Shown here: positions 13,540 to 25,400 of the stretch, piece by piece | How positions within the stretch are numbered: position 1 is the stretch's first letter | Layout: the number at the start of each line of letters is the position of its first letter | NCBI GenBank assembly: GCA_008360975.2 | Contig: CM039182.1 | Location: 88,257,405 to 88,321,404 of the forward strand | Origin: Lichenostomus cassidix | Lineage: Eukaryota > Chordata > Aves > Passeriformes > Meliphagidae | DNA: 64,000 bases | Direction: 5' to 3' | Translations under genes and position numbers: made by a program | The notes under the pieces: model-generated | Seen by the model: the letters and a program-made list of their open reading frames with translations, nothing else | What the model was told of the DNA's origin: nothing | Database searches by the model: none

Positions 13540-14075
13540 ATTTAAGCTTATTGTGACAGGAGCACAGAACAGGTAAGGTTGGAAGGGACTACAGCAGGTC
13601 ATCTGGTCCAACCTCCCTATTCAAGCAGGGCCATCCTAGAGCAAATGGCACAGGATTCTGTCCAGATGGTTCTTGAGTATCTCCAGAGACTCCACAATCT
13701 CTATGGGCAACCTGTTCCAGTTCATAGTCACCAACACAGTAAAGTTCTTAATAATATTCAGAACACTGCTCTTTTTGAGGCTGTGAACAGGCCCAGCTCT
13801 CTCAGCCTTTCCCTGCTCCAGTTGCCTGACCATATTTGTCACCCTTCAGAGCTGGACACAGCACTCCAGAAGGGGCCTCACCAGAACTGCGTAGAGGAGC
13901 AGGATCACCTCCCTCAACTTGATGGCGTTGCTCTTCCTAATGTTCCCCAGGATACCATTATTGGCCCCTAGGACACACTGCTGGCTCACAGAGAGCTTGT
14001 TGTTCCCCAGAACCCCCAGGTTCTCTGCAGAGCTGCTTTCTAGCAGTCAGCCCCCTACCTATAGTGATGCATGGG
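13540..14075 (-). mobile_element. CR1 LINE, 5'-truncated copy, minus strand
   Basis: The plus strand begins with the reverse complement of a CR1 3' end ('aggttggaagggactacagc', then 'aggtcatctggtccaacctc'). It goes on through antisense ORF2 sequence, including 'gagctggacacagcactcca' and 'aggatcacctccctcaactt', to about 14075 ('gtgatgcatggggttta'). About 535 bases remain, making it the longest coding-bearing CR1 relic here. The 130-residue plus-strand open frame (13579-13971) is only the antisense of this element and is not a gene. Confidence 0.93.
13636..13842 (-). pseudogene. CR1 ORF2 C-terminal relic
   Basis: Minus-strand frame of 68 codons containing 'WNRLP' followed by 'EIVESLEILKNHLD'. 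This corresponds to the family's HWNRLPREVVESPSLE..K..LD C-terminal motif. It is the tail of the CR1 ORF2 protein, downstream of the polymerase active site. The frame is broken upstream (13843-14075 needs frame changes), so no functional protein is made. It shows which strand the element occupies. Confidence 0.82.
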
Positions 14076-15599
14076 GTTTATATTACATGAAAATAAAGAA
14101 ATTGCCAAATTCAAAACTTTCTAATTAACAAAAAATTATTCTTCCTAAGATTTTTGGCTTCATACATTGCCTGTATTTTAAACTTTTCCTGCATTTTCAA
14201 TGCCTCCTATCACTGGTTTCAGACATTATGCCTCTACTTTCTTCTAGCTGGAAGGGGACAATGGAAGATAAAGAGAGTGCAAAATATGATGGCAAGGTTT
14301 ATTTAATTCACTGGTTTCCTTTCACAGAATATTTTCTGTTACTGTACCAAATAGCAGGAATCTAAGTTTTAAGACAGATGTCTGGAGAAAAAAAATAGAA
14401 ATAAGAAAATTGAACTGATTGGGTTTTGTCAATCCTTGAGAAAAATGTGGTAATTGAAAAAAAGAAAAAACAACAAAGAGACTGAACAGTGCTCATACTT
14501 GATGGCCTTATTTTTGTGGAAAAGTCTCTTATATTGACTTAATGATATCTGCTGGAATTGAAACAACAGCGTCTACACAAGGGACTTACCCCGTCTAATT
14601 GCATCAATTGAAAGTGATTCAATTTTTTTGGCAGAGACAAGCATAGGGAGATGGAAAAAATAAATGGCTATTTTTTTATAGTGAAATAAAGGAGAGGAAG
14701 TAAAGCAAACAACTTATGGCCCTGAAATGCCATATTTTTATACCTAGGAAACCATGACCAAAAGATGCTAATTTGTTTCAACTCACTCACTGTGAGGGCT
14801 CCCTTTGATCCTCCTCCCTTTCTTAGAGTGTGATATTCTCACATTTTAATGCAGTATCATTTGACATTGAGATGTAGGGAAAATTGTCCAGTAAACAGCT
14901 TTCTTGTACTGATTTGGAGCTTGTGGGAAAGATTATAGCATGAGCTGGTGCCTGCCACAAGAGAAATGGATTATTACTCTGGGAACACTTACATCAAGAA
15001 GGGCTCTTTTACAGCTGAAAAAGGCAACCTTTTACAAAGAGCTGTGTTCTGTGAACTCCTTGTCAGCTTGCTGAAAGTGCTAACTCACAGCATACAGGTC
15101 ACTCCTTCCCAGAAACATGGGAAAAAAAGCTTTAGTGTGCTATTTGTGACTTCTTCTCCTTGAGTGTAAAGATGTTTTCTACAAAATGACACCCCATCAA
15201 AGAAAAAAAAGTAAAAATCAGATTTAATGAGACAGATGGTTTAGGGAGGAAGGAGTAAGGGGGTGTTTTAAAATACATCAATGCTATGCTCATAGCAGCG
15301 TAAGCTTTCAACAAACCAGACTGCGTGTTTCGGATAAAATGGGAGTGGTGGTATTTTCCAGACAAAATCCAGTTCTAATAAAACTCAGAGCTGGGTAACG
15401 AGGTCTCCCTGAATTTCCCTGCCCCTGAAATCCTGCTTTCCTTCCTATCAGTTTCAGTGTTGTGATAAAATTAAAAGCCTCACAAGGGAACATTTTAAAT
15501 TTTGTTTCTGATAGACTTTTCTTTTTTTAAGTCAAAGCGAACTATAGAATAAATTATTACAAGGACATTAAAAGGATTTCATTTCCTTGAGCATACATA
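14076..15599. other. Noncoding DNA, no gene seen
   Basis: Unique AT-rich sequence with several A-rich runs (for example 14389-14396, 14457-14470). No convincing open frame, RNA gene or repeat family is visible. It forms the left flank of the enhancer-like block that follows. Confidence 0.55.
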
Positions 15600-15903
15600 T
15601 GCATTCTGCTGCAGCATGTCCTCTCCCTCCCAGTGTAGCCATTGATCCACAGCTTTTATAATGAACTCTAATAACAACTCTATTACTGCGAGGCTCCCGA
15701 TTGGCTCAGGCACCCACAAAATTAGCTACAAAGAAGCCAGCTTGTCAATATTAATTCCGCCACAGAGATTACTTGTTATGGTAGAACAAAGGTGTTTTGG
15801 CTCGAGCTGAACAACTTAACTCCTTGTCTCATAAAATTTAAGCTGCTATTGATCTCCTTCTTCTATTGTGCTGAAGGATTAAAAAAAAAAAACCCAGGGG
15901 TGT

Positions 15904-15956
15904 GCGCGCGCAGACACGCAGACAGACACCGGCGTGCTGAATCACTCCGATGCATT
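15904..15956. promoter_or_regulatory. CpG cluster
   Basis: Row 15901-15960 contains 7 CpG dinucleotides, including an alternating GCGCGCG core, while most rows of this window have none or one. CpG retention usually marks DNA kept unmethylated in the germ line, such as promoters or constitutive regulatory sites. No initiator or TATA box could be assigned with confidence. Confidence 0.5.
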
Positions 15957-15973
15957 CTCCTAAACCACCAGCC

Positions 15974-16025
15974 GCCCCCTTTCTTCCTTCCCTTCTTCCC
16001 TTCCCCTTCCATCCCCTCCCTGTCT
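15974..16025. repeat. Polypyrimidine run
   Basis: Imperfect C/T-only stretch made of CTTCC-type words, just right of the CpG cluster. Such tracts can be low-complexity DNA or GAGA-type/SP-family binding sequence beside promoters. I see no strict period. Confidence 0.75.
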
Positions 16026-16760
16026 GCTAAGAATCATTCAGTAACATGAAGCAAATTAAATCAATGAATTCATCCTAGCAGATGGGTGCTTTAACAGTCA
16101 GTTAGCCTTTAGATAATTGAGGCGTTGACTCCGGAATCATAAAATGGATGGCTCGTTTGTACATTTTACTGAAATAGATCACCGAGGTTAAATAAATGAA
16201 ATCCCATTTGTCAGGCAGTAATAAATGGCCTCCCCTTCTGCAAACAGCTCTGTTTGGCCTAATAAATACAGGGATGTTACAGTGCTCCTCCCTTGATAGG
16301 GTTATGGCTTAATGAAATGGTCTTTCCTCTGCTTGTTTTTGCCTCCTCCTGCACCGTGTGATAAGTAGCGAACCAACGAAGCTTGTAATTACAATCTTAC
16401 AGAGAACCCAGCCAATCTGTATATAAATCTCACCATCCAATTACAAGATGTAATAATTTTGCAGTCAAGCTGGTAATGAGGTCTAATACTCATGCATGTG
16501 ATAATCCCCCCTGGATGCTGACTCTATCAGATGTTAGCTTTGTAATTATACTGGCAGAAAATCATTATTTCATGTTCAGCAGAAAAATGAGGTTGGTGGG
16601 AAGTTAATTTTCTCTATGCTCTGTGAAGCATAGACAAAATTTTAATGATTTAATCATTATGGTTATCCCTTTTGCAATTGACCCGCGTTACTTCTGTAGA
16701 AACATTGGCACATTTAAAAGTCCCTGTTACCCGATAAAGCTTGCCAGGTATGCAGCTTTT

Positions 16761-17521
16761 AATGTAAGAATAACCGTATACAATTAAACTATTAACCTGC
16801 TTGATAGGGGAAAAATCCATAGTTTTTATGTTTTCATTATTTACACACAGGATCCAAAGGAATGTTTATGTCCAGTCTGCACTGCGATAAAAAAGACTCT
16901 TAAATAAAGAAAAAAGAAAAATGCTATAATTAGGATGTAAGCTCTCAGAACAAAACAGCAGGTTCACAGTGGTATTTTAGCAGCTCAGTAATCTTTTGTT
17001 CCTTTCCAGTGTAGGAGACATTCATGAGACCTTATACTTCGACACAAAGGGCTTGTTATGCATAATCAGCATTTTCACAAGAACTAGTTTAAAGGAATCG
17101 CTTGTGATACATATTTTTAATAGTTCTTTTCTTCTCTCAAAAATTTCTTGTTATTTCTGTTTGTCCAGCCTGCCAGAAGGATGCAGAATAAGACAACAGT
17201 CACAACATTGAGACGGGAAAGTGAGGAAAAAAACCCCAGCAGTGCAAAATCAAAACCATAGGGAAGTAGGTAGGCAGGCCAAAATACCAAAGCATATTGC
17301 AAATTGCAACTAAGATATTTAAGGATAAATTACTTAAAAAAATTCAAGTTAATGAAAATGTTATCAAATTCTTTTGTGGTAGGATTTCAACTAAAGACGG
17401 GAAGATCTGTGTCCAAATAGTACTTTAACACTCCCAATCTCACTTAGATTTGTATGGTTACTTCTTCTATTTCCAAGTTTTGAGTCTGTGCCCATTATGT
17501 TCCTTTATTGACTAACTTCAC
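16761..17521. other. Noncoding DNA, no gene seen
   Basis: AT-rich unique sequence, possibly the decaying right edge of the enhancer-like block. Short open frames at 16996-17211 (plus) and 17117-17302 (minus) overlap on opposite strands and show nothing recognisable. Confidence 0.5.

Positions 17522-17555
<34 letters not shown>
17522..17555. repeat. Compound (AT)n(TG)n microsatellite
   Basis: About ten AT units run directly into about seven TG units. Both halves alternate purine and pyrimidine, so the tract could take up Z-DNA or a cruciform under supercoiling. Confidence 0.95.
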
Positions 17556-18908
17556 ATTTAAATATTTATGTGTATTCATGCTCTATTTCTCTAAAACAGA
17601 CATAAAAAGGTTAACTGAATTTTATTTTCTGGAAATATTTTATATTTTCTTTGGAACAAGCAGAGGCTTTAAGACCTATGCAGTACTTCAGCTGATGACT
17701 AATTTAGGCTTGATCTGGTACATGGGAAGGCTTACCACAGCAGAACCCAGTTAATATATGGAGCACATAAAAGATATCAAGCACATACTTGATTCCTGTT
17801 AGACTTAGACACTGCTGTTGTCTCAAGACAAAAGAAGTTAAGGATACTGTCCAGAGAATGATCTGTTGGGAGGCACTTCTTCTGAGCCCTTGGGATGTGG
17901 CTGATTCCATCTCACTCCAGATTTGTCCTTCCAGACCTGGGGGAGTCATCTAGAATCCCTTTACAGCCAGTAAGCACATCACAGGTGTCCTGCTCTCACC
18001 CAGCCAAGGCATCTGCCTTTTGAGAAGGGGATCTGTATCTCAGAAATGCCTTTCCATCCACTGGCTATAAAAAGTAACAAATGCATAGCTCAGATGTTGA
18101 TAACTACTTTATAGGCCTCAAAGATTAGTTGAAATAAATTCTACCCTTACCTCCTTTGTGGGTCCAACCCAAAGTAGCTCTGGAGAAGGCCTGGAGTCTA
18201 TTATGTATTATGTATTAAATTCCTAATCTAGTGATATAAAAAAGGCAACTTGACAGACACGAATCCTGATCTAATTATGGTTCTCAGCCTTAAAAAAGGA
18301 TTATTTTTTAATGAGTCCTGTAACTCAAAGCACATATATATTTAGACAATTTATCAAACGTCTTAAAAAGCAAATCCTGACATGAGTTTTGGTGGTTCTA
18401 CTGGTACTTCATATGTTTTATTCCTTCAGAAGAAGCAGGATGGTGATAAGGAATGCCAATGGCCTATAATTAATTTGGTTATTAAGAAGCAGAGAAGACT
18501 AAGATACTTGAAGAGGGACGTAATACAGTAGCCAAATGGACAATCCTTTGCTGACAAACATATTATGTCTGACATGTGTTGGATGAAGTAATTTGAAATA
18601 CTTAATGCATTTCTAGATACAAAATAAATTGTTCTGAGCTGGTAGAAAGTTGAGAACATTAACATAGACTGTTGAATCCAAAGTAATATAAAATGTACAG
18701 AAACTCAGAATAATATGGAAAATAAAATATGAAATGCCATTTATGGCAAAGACACTTCTTTTTCTAGAATAATGCATTCCTTTTATCCATGTCAGTCAGG
18801 GTTGCCATCTTTTACAAATTTTACCATGAGTTCGCCATGTTTGTGGGGGAGGGTTGTGTTTAGAAGTATTGAAGTCACAGCTTTGGGTAACATTTCTACA
18901 TTTCCTTT

Positions 18909-18924
18909 AAAAAAAAAAAAAAAA
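18909..18924. repeat. Poly-A run (16 A)
   Basis: Uninterrupted A run followed by GAGAATTC. No recognisable retrotransposed body lies upstream. Confidence 0.85.
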
Positions 18925-19293
18925 GAGAATTCTATAAATTTGTTCCATAAACTTTAGATTGGTGTCCCTGGGAAAATGCATAAAGCATAAAATGGAGAGT
19001 GCAGAATTGATACAATTGGCTCTTCCGTCTGAAATGTATTTTTACTCTTGCATACATACTTTTGCAAAACACTGTGAGACGTAGAGATTAACCTGGTTTT
19101 CTAAACTCATGTAATGAAAAGATCTTAACTCTTTATTTAGCCAACTAGACATTTTTCTCATGGAGGCACACCTAGGATTAAAAACCAAGTGAGTTTTACT
19201 GCTGGTTAGAGCATAACTGGACAAGATTGTATTTCTGTACCATAAATTAGGCTAAAGACTACAGGCAGAAGCTGGGAACTCTTTGGTTAAGAC

Positions 19294-19311
19294 ATTGGAT
19301 TTAAATCCAAT
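19294..19311. repeat. Perfect 18-bp palindrome
   Basis: ATTGGATTTAAATCCAAT is identical on both strands. The arms hold the GGATT/AATCC core recognised by bicoid-class (OTX/PITX) homeodomains, arranged head to head around TTTAAA. It may be a paired binding site or chance. Confidence 0.9.
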
Positions 19312-20714
19312 AGAATACTTCAGGTGTTTTTTAAGTATGGTTATCTTCTAGACCATAGGTGGATGTTAATTATACTTCCCTCATTTTCCACATGAAGTAT
19401 TGAAAACACGAGCTTGCCTTAACCAGACTAAGTCTTTGCTACTCCTTAAGTTGTAAGAAGTGGAAAAAGGCAACTTAGCTTCTCACCCAAGTTCAACAAA
19501 ATTTTTCTGTCTTAGTCTTTCTGAGGTGTGCAGGTAATGGCTGTGTCTAAAAAGATGCGTATTTGTCCTTTTTGATAGAGCCTGCAGTACTGGTGGTTCT
19601 GTGGTTTAATCATTGGATTTCTTTGAGCTTTCTGATGCTTATTCTGGTGTGTCATGGCATAGAGAGATGAAGTGTCTGGGAGAATCCCTGTTCCTCAGAT
19701 TGCACATGTCAGTATGTAGGTGAACTAAATGTAAATTTGGGAAATAGTTCATTAATCTAGAGGTACTTCATTGTACAGAGACAGCAAACCTAGACAAACA
19801 ATGGGCTGTGACTGAGTCCTATGATGTAAGTAAATAATCAGGTAGAGAGGTTGTCCCCTTCTTAGTTACTCCTAGCACAGTTTCTGCCTGCATTCCCTAA
19901 CACTGACTCATATTTCCCCTATTTGACAGTTCTGGTATTTGCCTTGAGCTCCATAAACGCCAGAATGTCAGCAATCTGGGATCCTTGAGCCAAAGAGCTT
20001 CTCTTACTTCCAGTCATGTTCGTTTCCTATTTCAATATGGAATTTACATTCAGGGTAGTGGAGAACAAGTCAATAAGACTGCACACCCACCTTGCAGCAG
20101 GAGTAGTGTCTGTGGCTTCTCTGGGGACTTTGTCTTTAACATCTACCATGGCTGTGTTTTAGGACTATCCTGTTCTGGAATCTAACTTCAGCCAAGCCAC
20201 AGAGGGGGAAACTTGGCATACAAAATTCTGGAAACTATGTGAAGCAGCCTTTGATTTTTGTATGATTTTACAGGAGATCAGCATAATTCTGTTTGAACAT
20301 AGTTAAGATTATATATTCCACTGAAAAAATCCAATCCTTAAAAGAATATCTGGGTTCAGCCATGATTTCATCAGGCAATTTTTGGCAGTTGAACCCATTG
20401 AAAATGAAAATAAAATGTCTAGTGTCCTTTTGTGATTTGAGATGTCACCAAAGCTCATATGACGGGGTTAATTTATTAAAAGGCAAAGACTCTGAGTAGT
20501 TGCTATGTAACATTGACCTTTTCCCAAAGGCTGTACTGCTCCAAGGAAGGTGTTTGATAGAGGGAATGATTCTGTGTGGGTGATTAATTGATGGTAACCT
20601 ATCCTGCAGGGAAGTTGAGAGGATGTAGTTTTGGAACAAGCTGTCATCTTCTACCTGTCCACTTCCATTCATATTTCTCTCTCTTTAGAAAATGAAACAA
20701 ATCAAACAAACAAA

Positions 20715-20736
20715 ACCCAACCAACCAACCAACCAA
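20715..20736. repeat. (CCAA)n microsatellite
   Basis: Five CCAA units, preceded by related CAAA units. Simple tetranucleotide slippage array. Confidence 0.9.
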
Positions 20737-23589
20737 GGAAAACCAGAGTTTCTTCAATGTGCCTGTGAAACAAGGCAAGAACTCTCTGACCTCCCCTGCA
20801 GACTGGGTGCTAGAAGTGTGACTATTTTGTACCTGCAACTAAAAGAAGTCCCAAAGTAAGAGTTATGAAGCCTTCTCTTCTGAGTAGTTAAAAAAAGAAA
20901 AAGAAATGTGCCCATTTTCAAGGTGTTTATTAAAACGTCTTTTTAGAATAAGAAGTTAATAAATGAATTTGTGAGGTTTATATTTGTCTCAGATTATACA
21001 TGAGCATTTTATCTTCTGTATTAGGAGTACTGCTTAGAGTTATTTCTTTACTTCTTCTTTGTTTTGTTGTATTTTTTGAGACAAGGGAAAAAGAATGATT
21101 GAAAACCCACATGCACACCCAAATGATTTGTAAGTTGATGAGAACAGCCTAATGACAAGAGTATTTAGTTCTGTGACTAAAAAAATTACAATTATTGTAG
21201 TTTTTTTTTTTTAAATAAACATTTTTATTTAGAAATAGGTGCATAGACTTCATCCTTATGGGCCAGGGTAACTTACATGACAACTTGTTAAATCGATTTT
21301 ATGCTTCTTTTAGATCTGCTATTCAATTTTTTAAAGTGCAGATACCATGGCAACCCCCTCTCTCATATGGAACGTATGCTGCTTTAGAGATAAAGAGCAA
21401 GTACATGCAAAGATGGAACAGGATGACATGTAAACTTTTTTTTTATTATTCACACTTTGGATGAAAAAATATGCTACACAGACACATTTTCTTTCAGCTG
21501 TGGTATATTTTATGAAAGAATCACATTTTGTACAATGCAATTAATCAGTTTTTAGATCTTTTCATAAATAATATAGAAGGAAATGGCACCTTATGCTTTT
21601 CTGATGTGTATGTTCATGTGTGTGTGTGTATGCATATGTATAGCCAAAGAATTATTAATATCTCTACCTTTGTTTAAGAGTCCAATAGTGCCTTAAAGAC
21701 TGACACTAACATCTTTATTTTTATTGATTTTCTTACCATTCCTTGATGGTAAGAATGTAACACGGTTTTTTGGTTTTGTTTTGATTTTATGAAGGAGCTT
21801 AATAGCTGCTACAACTAATTATTTTTTAAAAGGAAAGATAGAACACAGCTGAAGTATCAGTTTTGAGAAAAAGCAGGGGGACCCATGTGTACTTGGATAT
21901 CTTGGCAGTTATTTACATTGTCTAGGTCAGAATTTTCAAAAGCACGACAGCATATTGGATTTCTCAATTAGCTTTCTAAATAATTGACTTCAGGGGAGTC
22001 TGCTGGGGCACAGCATTTTTGAAAATCTGGTCTCTTACGCGAGTAGCTTCAGCAAGAGTTGGACTTAGGTTGTAAGATATTGTTTATATCCAAAACAAGA
22101 CAATTGATCAAGGAAACTGCCATTTCTTATCATTAACACCCTGTTTCTTCCTGTATTCCATACCTTGGTTAGAGACAGGATATACTTGAAATTTCAGTAT
22201 TTTTCTGCTCTTTTTATTTTTTATTCAAGCCCAGTTTTGTGATTAAAGAGAGAGCTGAAATATTAGTTATGTTTCTAACAATACAAGCTGAGTACTCATT
22301 TCAGGTTCCTGAATGAGTAAAAGAAGGAAAAAAATTTTTTTTTTTCAGAATTTAAAAGAGCACTATTTAATTTGAAACCTGTGTTGTTCTGAACCTCAGT
22401 TTTCCCATTCCCACCCATAAACCCCAACAAATTACTCTCTCATGTGATCTTGTTGTTGATCATACAGATGACTTCCACATGCTTGGAGAAGTGGAGGAAG
22501 GAGGGGTGTAGGGTTTATCTTCCAGTTTAAACATCATTAGTACTGGGATTTGAGTGTCTTTTAATATGAAATTATTTAAATCAAGCAAACAGCTGTGCAT
22601 CACCTGTCTCATATTTTGCTGCATTTTTGACATATGCACTACTGTTTGGCTGTCTGTTTTCTGGTCACTCTTTTTGCTTCTTGGCATTAAATTTTGCCAG
22701 CTTACTTTTTTTTTGCAAGCTTTAATAGGTTTGAAAGTTTAGTTTGGTTTTGAAAAGCTTGCACAAGTCCCAGACTGGTTTATCAAATGTGCTTGTGGCT
22801 GCAAATCTCACAAGGAAAGACTCTCATAAAAGACTGACTACAAATAATAAAAGGAAATGACTACAAACAATAAATGGAAGTTATAGGCTTTTCTTTTTCT
22901 TCACACCTTTCTGCTGGCAGTGTCTGAACCAACTCCCATTAAAATAGGGAATCCTGTTGATGGTATTAGGATGTTTGCCAGACTTCCAGACATCAGAGGA
23001 ATTCACAGTGGAAACTCCAAAAATAATGAAAATTGCTGTTAAAAAATTGATTCTGCATCTTTGAATTATAAATAAATCTCTGTTCATGTTTAGGGGGATT
23101 GGATGCTGGAGCTCATGTTCACAATGGTTTTCCTTTGTTGAAATCAATTTGCCTGTACCAACCATTTATGCTTTAACAAGAAAGTAATGTGATGGTGAGA
23201 AAAAGCATGGCATATTGGGATGTTCCTCTGAGTGCTATTCCCTGAGGCAGCTGCTGGAGAGTATTGAAGGGAGGCTAAATCAACATTGCCTATTTTTTTT
23301 TTTTTCCCAGAGACCAAATGTGTAACCTCTGTGATGCAAATTATATTTAACCAGCTCTGGGGACTGAATATGGATCGGTGCTTTGGTGAATCTGGCTCTG
23401 TCTATGTGGTCACAGAATGGTTTGTCTCTACATTACAAGGCCAACTGTGATACATATTTGTATATGAATAAAGCAGTGAGTTTGTTTTAAAATTATTAGT
23501 GACAGATCTGGCTTAATTTCTTCGTTATTTCAGTTTTGTTTTTATGAATAATAGTGCTTTCATAGTGAGTAGCAGTGTTGAAAACCAAG
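20737..23589. other. Noncoding DNA, no gene seen
   Basis: Unique AT-rich DNA with A and T runs near 21202-21214 and 22330-22346 and a TG-rich run near 21617-21630. Open frames of at most 94 residues carry no known domain. Confidence 0.55.
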
Positions 23590-23760
23590 ATAACTGTAAA
23601 GAGTATTACCCAACTCGATCTAATCAATGCAAATTAAAGGGTTAACTTCAGTCACAACACGTTCATTGGAATACACTCCAAACAAACACATTTATTAATG
23701 TAGATAGTGCATCTTGTACCTTCCCAGCTCTGAGTTCATCACTGACTAGAAATATTAATA
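23590..23760. promoter_or_regulatory. Weak candidate conserved noncoding element
   Basis: Compact unique sequence with retained CpGs ('caactcgatctaatcaatgc', 'cacaacacgttcattggaat') and several TAAT and TTAATG cores, including 'atgcaaattaaagg', which resembles a POU-type site. No repeat or open frame explains it. The call rests on texture alone. Confidence 0.25.
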
Positions 23761-25254
23761 AGTACGTTTTATAAATGCTTTCAAATAATGATACCTTCGG
23801 GACAATAAATGATTTGCAAAAAAATTAGGGTATCCAAGGTATTTTTGTTACGTATCAGCAATTATTATGAAGTGAATTCTGTAATTCAGTTATTAGGAGT
23901 CCTAAATAGACTGCAAATGGTATGGGAAATGTATTTTTTATTTATACATTGTAGCAAATACTCAGAAAATAACAGTAAATTAAGATATATATGGAGATTG
24001 TAGGTGCATATTTATTTTCTCTTAAAAAGCTTTTTCTGATGGCTTAAATTATCACTTGTGGTAAATTGTCTTGTTACAGTTACTACCTATTTTAAAAATG
24101 GGATTATAAAAAGTTCCCAAAATTAAATTTTTCACTAATGTCTTCGATAGCCATTTCCATGACAATATTTTATTAATTGTAGTTTTTAATAAAGTAGTTT
24201 TTTATTTGTATTTAAAAAAATCTGTTTATCCCTTAAATACTTTCTCAAATTATGTCTTTGTTTCCTCTTCATACAGATAGCAAATTAAATAAGCTCCCAG
24301 CTTCAGACTTGAGGCAAACAATTAAAAACATAGGTTTAAAGTAGAAAACAGTTCTGGAAAGTGTCTGATGGGCTTGGCTTATTTTTATCTTGGCACTACT
24401 AAACCTGGTATGACTGTACTTTATTTTAAGGAAGGACCCAGAAGTAAAAACCCCAAAACCAAATCAGAAACAGAAAACCCACCACCACCCCTACCACCCC
24501 CAAAAATGCTGTTGAAGAAGTATTGTTTCAAGGTGTACACATCATATACATAAAATAGTGCAATTGTCCCTTTATTTGAATGAGGTTTTTCTTTGGGGGG
24601 GTGGAGCTGAGAGGGTGCAGGGACATGTGTGGGGGGACCTACAAAAAATTAAGAAACAGCACTTAGCATAAAAGACAGACTTTCTCTTAAAATAATTACC
24701 AAAGAATTCAACTTTTGAAACAGCCTGGGAAATGGAAGGTTGTTTTAACTCTTTTTAAATGTAAAATGCTTTAACTGAAAACAGAACATGATAATAACAA
24801 TAATTTAATTATCCAACACACTGTATTTTTATATCAGTAAAACCCTCAGTGATTCAAACTATTTCTTCTTTCAAAATTTGCTTTATTTTTAAATAAACAC
24901 TTGAACATGTCTGATTTAGGACCTAAGCATGAAAACCTTCCAAAAATTGTAGATGTTCCCATTAACTGTTATTTAAATGTTGTCAATCAAATCCGTTTGC
25001 ATCTGGTACTGATGCCATGTGAAATTTATTTGTTTAAACTTTCAGTCACACATGGAAAGTTTTGCAGATGGTGTCTCTTCTCATCTGTTTTTTCCAATTT
25101 TACCCCTAAACTCCAGTTCTTACTCTCTCGACCCCCCAATTTGATTCCTCCTTCTTCTAAAAAAATAGATCTAATCAGTAGCATGTTAAACAAGAGGGGA
25201 TCTTTTATGTATTCTGTGTTAGGACAAGGAAAGCATCGCTGTAGATCACTAGAA
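23761..25254. other. Noncoding DNA, no gene seen
   Basis: Strongly AT-rich unique sequence. A C-rich/A-rich run lies near 24475-24505 and a G-rich run at 24594-24640. The 118-residue open frame at 24901-25257 has no recognisable domain or codon pattern. Confidence 0.55.
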
Positions 25255-25400
25255 TAAACAACTCAGGCTGATTCAATTACAATGCCTGGGCCAGGCTTTT
25301 ATCTGCTGGTGACATCATTTCAATCAAAATGTAAAATAATACAATCCAATAGATGCAAGAGGGAGAGATAGGACACAGACTGCTGCACTTAGTCATTTAA
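25255..25400. promoter_or_regulatory. Weak candidate conserved noncoding element
   Basis: Short unique block with clustered words typical of enhancers: 'tgattcaattacaatgcctg', a half-palindrome 'tgggccaggc', 'tttatctgctggtgacatca' and 'caatccaatagatg'. It contains a TGACATCA motif close to the CRE/AP-1 class. Texture only; low confidence. Confidence 0.25.

Larger units (their letters stand above)
15600..16760. promoter_or_regulatory. Candidate conserved developmental enhancer / CpG promoter block
   Basis: This block has the texture of a conserved noncoding element: no repeats, retained CpGs in an otherwise CpG-poor region, and dense homeodomain-type cores. Visible sites are a perfect 12-bp palindrome TTGTAATTACAA at 16383-16394, AATTACAA at 16439-16446 and TGTAATTATA at 16541-16550. 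There is also an inverted pair, CAAACAG at 16241-16247 and CTGTTTG at 16250-16256, separated by CT. An ATTGG (inverted CCAAT) core lies near 15700. A CpG cluster (15904-15956) and a polypyrimidine run (15974-16025) sit in the left half, so the block could hold both a promoter-like and an enhancer-like part. No open frame with a domain crosses it. The role is inferred from texture, and cross-species alignment was not possible. Confidence 0.5.
17556..20714. other. Noncoding DNA, no gene seen
   Basis: Unique sequence with no gene. It contains a short TATTATGTATTATGTATTA run near 18200, a 16-base A run (18909-18924) and the palindrome listed separately. Open frames do not exceed about 81 residues and lack domains. 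Confidence 0.55.

Noticed and set aside
13579..13971. 130-residue plus-strand open frame
   Set aside because: It is the antisense of a CR1 LINE copy, whose ORF2 relic reads on the minus strand.
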